From positions 1 through 5,740 of the forward strand of contig JAJYNF010000172.1 in the NCBI GenBank assembly GCA_021786455.1: a DNA stretch of 5,740 nt, in the 5' to 3' direction. Both the position numbers and the translations under genes were made by a program. This document shows, piece after piece, positions 5,432-5,740 of the stretch (positions within the stretch are counted from its first letter, which is position 1; the number at the start of each line of letters is the position of its first letter). Source of the DNA: Acidobacteriota bacterium (GTDB lineage: Bacteria; Acidobacteriota; Terriglobia; UBA7540). The notes under the pieces are model-generated. The model made no database searches and was not told the origin of the DNA. It saw nothing but the letters and a program-made list of their open reading frames with translations.

Positions 5432-5458
5432 TGTCTATTCAGTCTATCATGTCTATCC
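5432..5458. repeat. Three tandem 9-bp repeats with GTCTAT core
   Basis: TGTCTATTC, AGTCTATCA and TGTCTATCC lie head to tail upstream of tRNA-Gly. All three share GTCTAT. They could be protein-binding iterons or simple slippage. They are the only notable structure in the 177 bp between the tRNA and the next gene. Confidence 0.35.
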
Positions 5459-5553
5459 ATTCCACTACGGTCCGACCAACAAATGGACAGTAAACTGGAC
5501 GGTACGACAGCGAAGGTGTCCCGGAGATCGTTGGAGGTGAGCGGCGGTTCGAT

Positions 5554-5740
5554 TCATCTCGGCGGACAGTCGAAATCCAAGACATCCGTTCGAAAGTCCC
5601 AAAAATTCTCTGTGATTCTCAAATTAGGCTCTGGACGAGGGACCTGGATATTCAAAAGACCCCGGCCCTTCCCGTCGCGATTAATCCAGATCACGTCGTT
5701 ACCCTGTACGTTTAGCGCAATACGATCGTCGAAAGATGTA
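5554..5740 (-). CDS. C-terminal end of an unrecognised protein, start outside window
   Basis: On the minus strand a frame is open from the window edge for 61 codons to TGA at 5554-5556, with balanced, coding-like composition. It contains DDRIALNVQGNDVIWINRDG and later NIQVPRPEPN, FWDFRTDVLDFDCPPR. The pattern of short beta strands and charged turns suggests a soluble beta-rich domain end. I do not recognise the family. It lies beyond the tRNA-Gly, so it may belong to the chromosomal backbone rather than to the island. No terminator hairpin is evident after the stop. Confidence 0.45.
   Translation of the reverse strand, partial: TSFDDRIALNVQGNDVIWINRDGKGRGLLNIQVPRPEPNLRITENFWDFRTDVLDFDCPPR

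Overview
The window looks like a scarred accessory region of a soil-type bacterial chromosome, probably Acidobacteriota. The pointer is the integrase C-terminus near 5070-5234 (motifs MRRTCASLM, VVADQLGH and NVYA), a style I associate with that phylum. This assignment is an inference from motif style and is only moderately secure. The layout is an apparently intact two-gene candidate immunity operon, followed by a graveyard of broken mobile elements and a broken nuclease-helicase pair, ending at an intact tRNA gene.

Left part, minus strand (about 13-2490): a clear promoter (TTGATC-N17-TACAAT) drives a SIR2-family NADase-like protein (1324-2442). It is followed by a 305-residue protein (339-1256) with a PD-(D/E)xK nuclease signature and a C-terminal zinc-knuckle-like CCHC cluster. 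After that comes a short or degenerate winged-helix ORF (13-258). The SIR2-plus-nuclease pairing is not one I can match to a named defence system and is the best candidate for something undescribed. A 9-bp inverted repeat with one arm on the -35 box suggests regulated expression.

Middle (about 2600-3780): a tRNA-Leu(UAA) copy runs from base 8 to its 3' end but lacks the 5' acceptor strand, so it looks like an integration scar. Next is the left end of an IS110-family element with a structured leader resembling a bridge RNA and only about 22 codons of its recombinase. That is joined directly to a truncated IS630-family transposase (orfA, minus strand) that still carries an A8 slippery run.

Right part, plus strand (about 3780-5740): a 5'-truncated NurA-like nuclease gene is followed by a HerA-like ATPase whose reading frame runs, just after Walker A, in frame into the C-terminus of a tyrosine recombinase. 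The chimera ends 67 bp before the 3' end of an intact tRNA-Gly(CCC), the usual position for an island integrase at its attachment site. Short ATGGAGC repeats lie between them. Beyond the tRNA is the C-terminal end of an unrecognised minus-strand gene.

Taken together: SIR2, NurA and HerA are all families found in antiphage or repair contexts, and the region reads as a defence island at a tRNA locus. The SIR2-nuclease operon is the only part that still looks functional.
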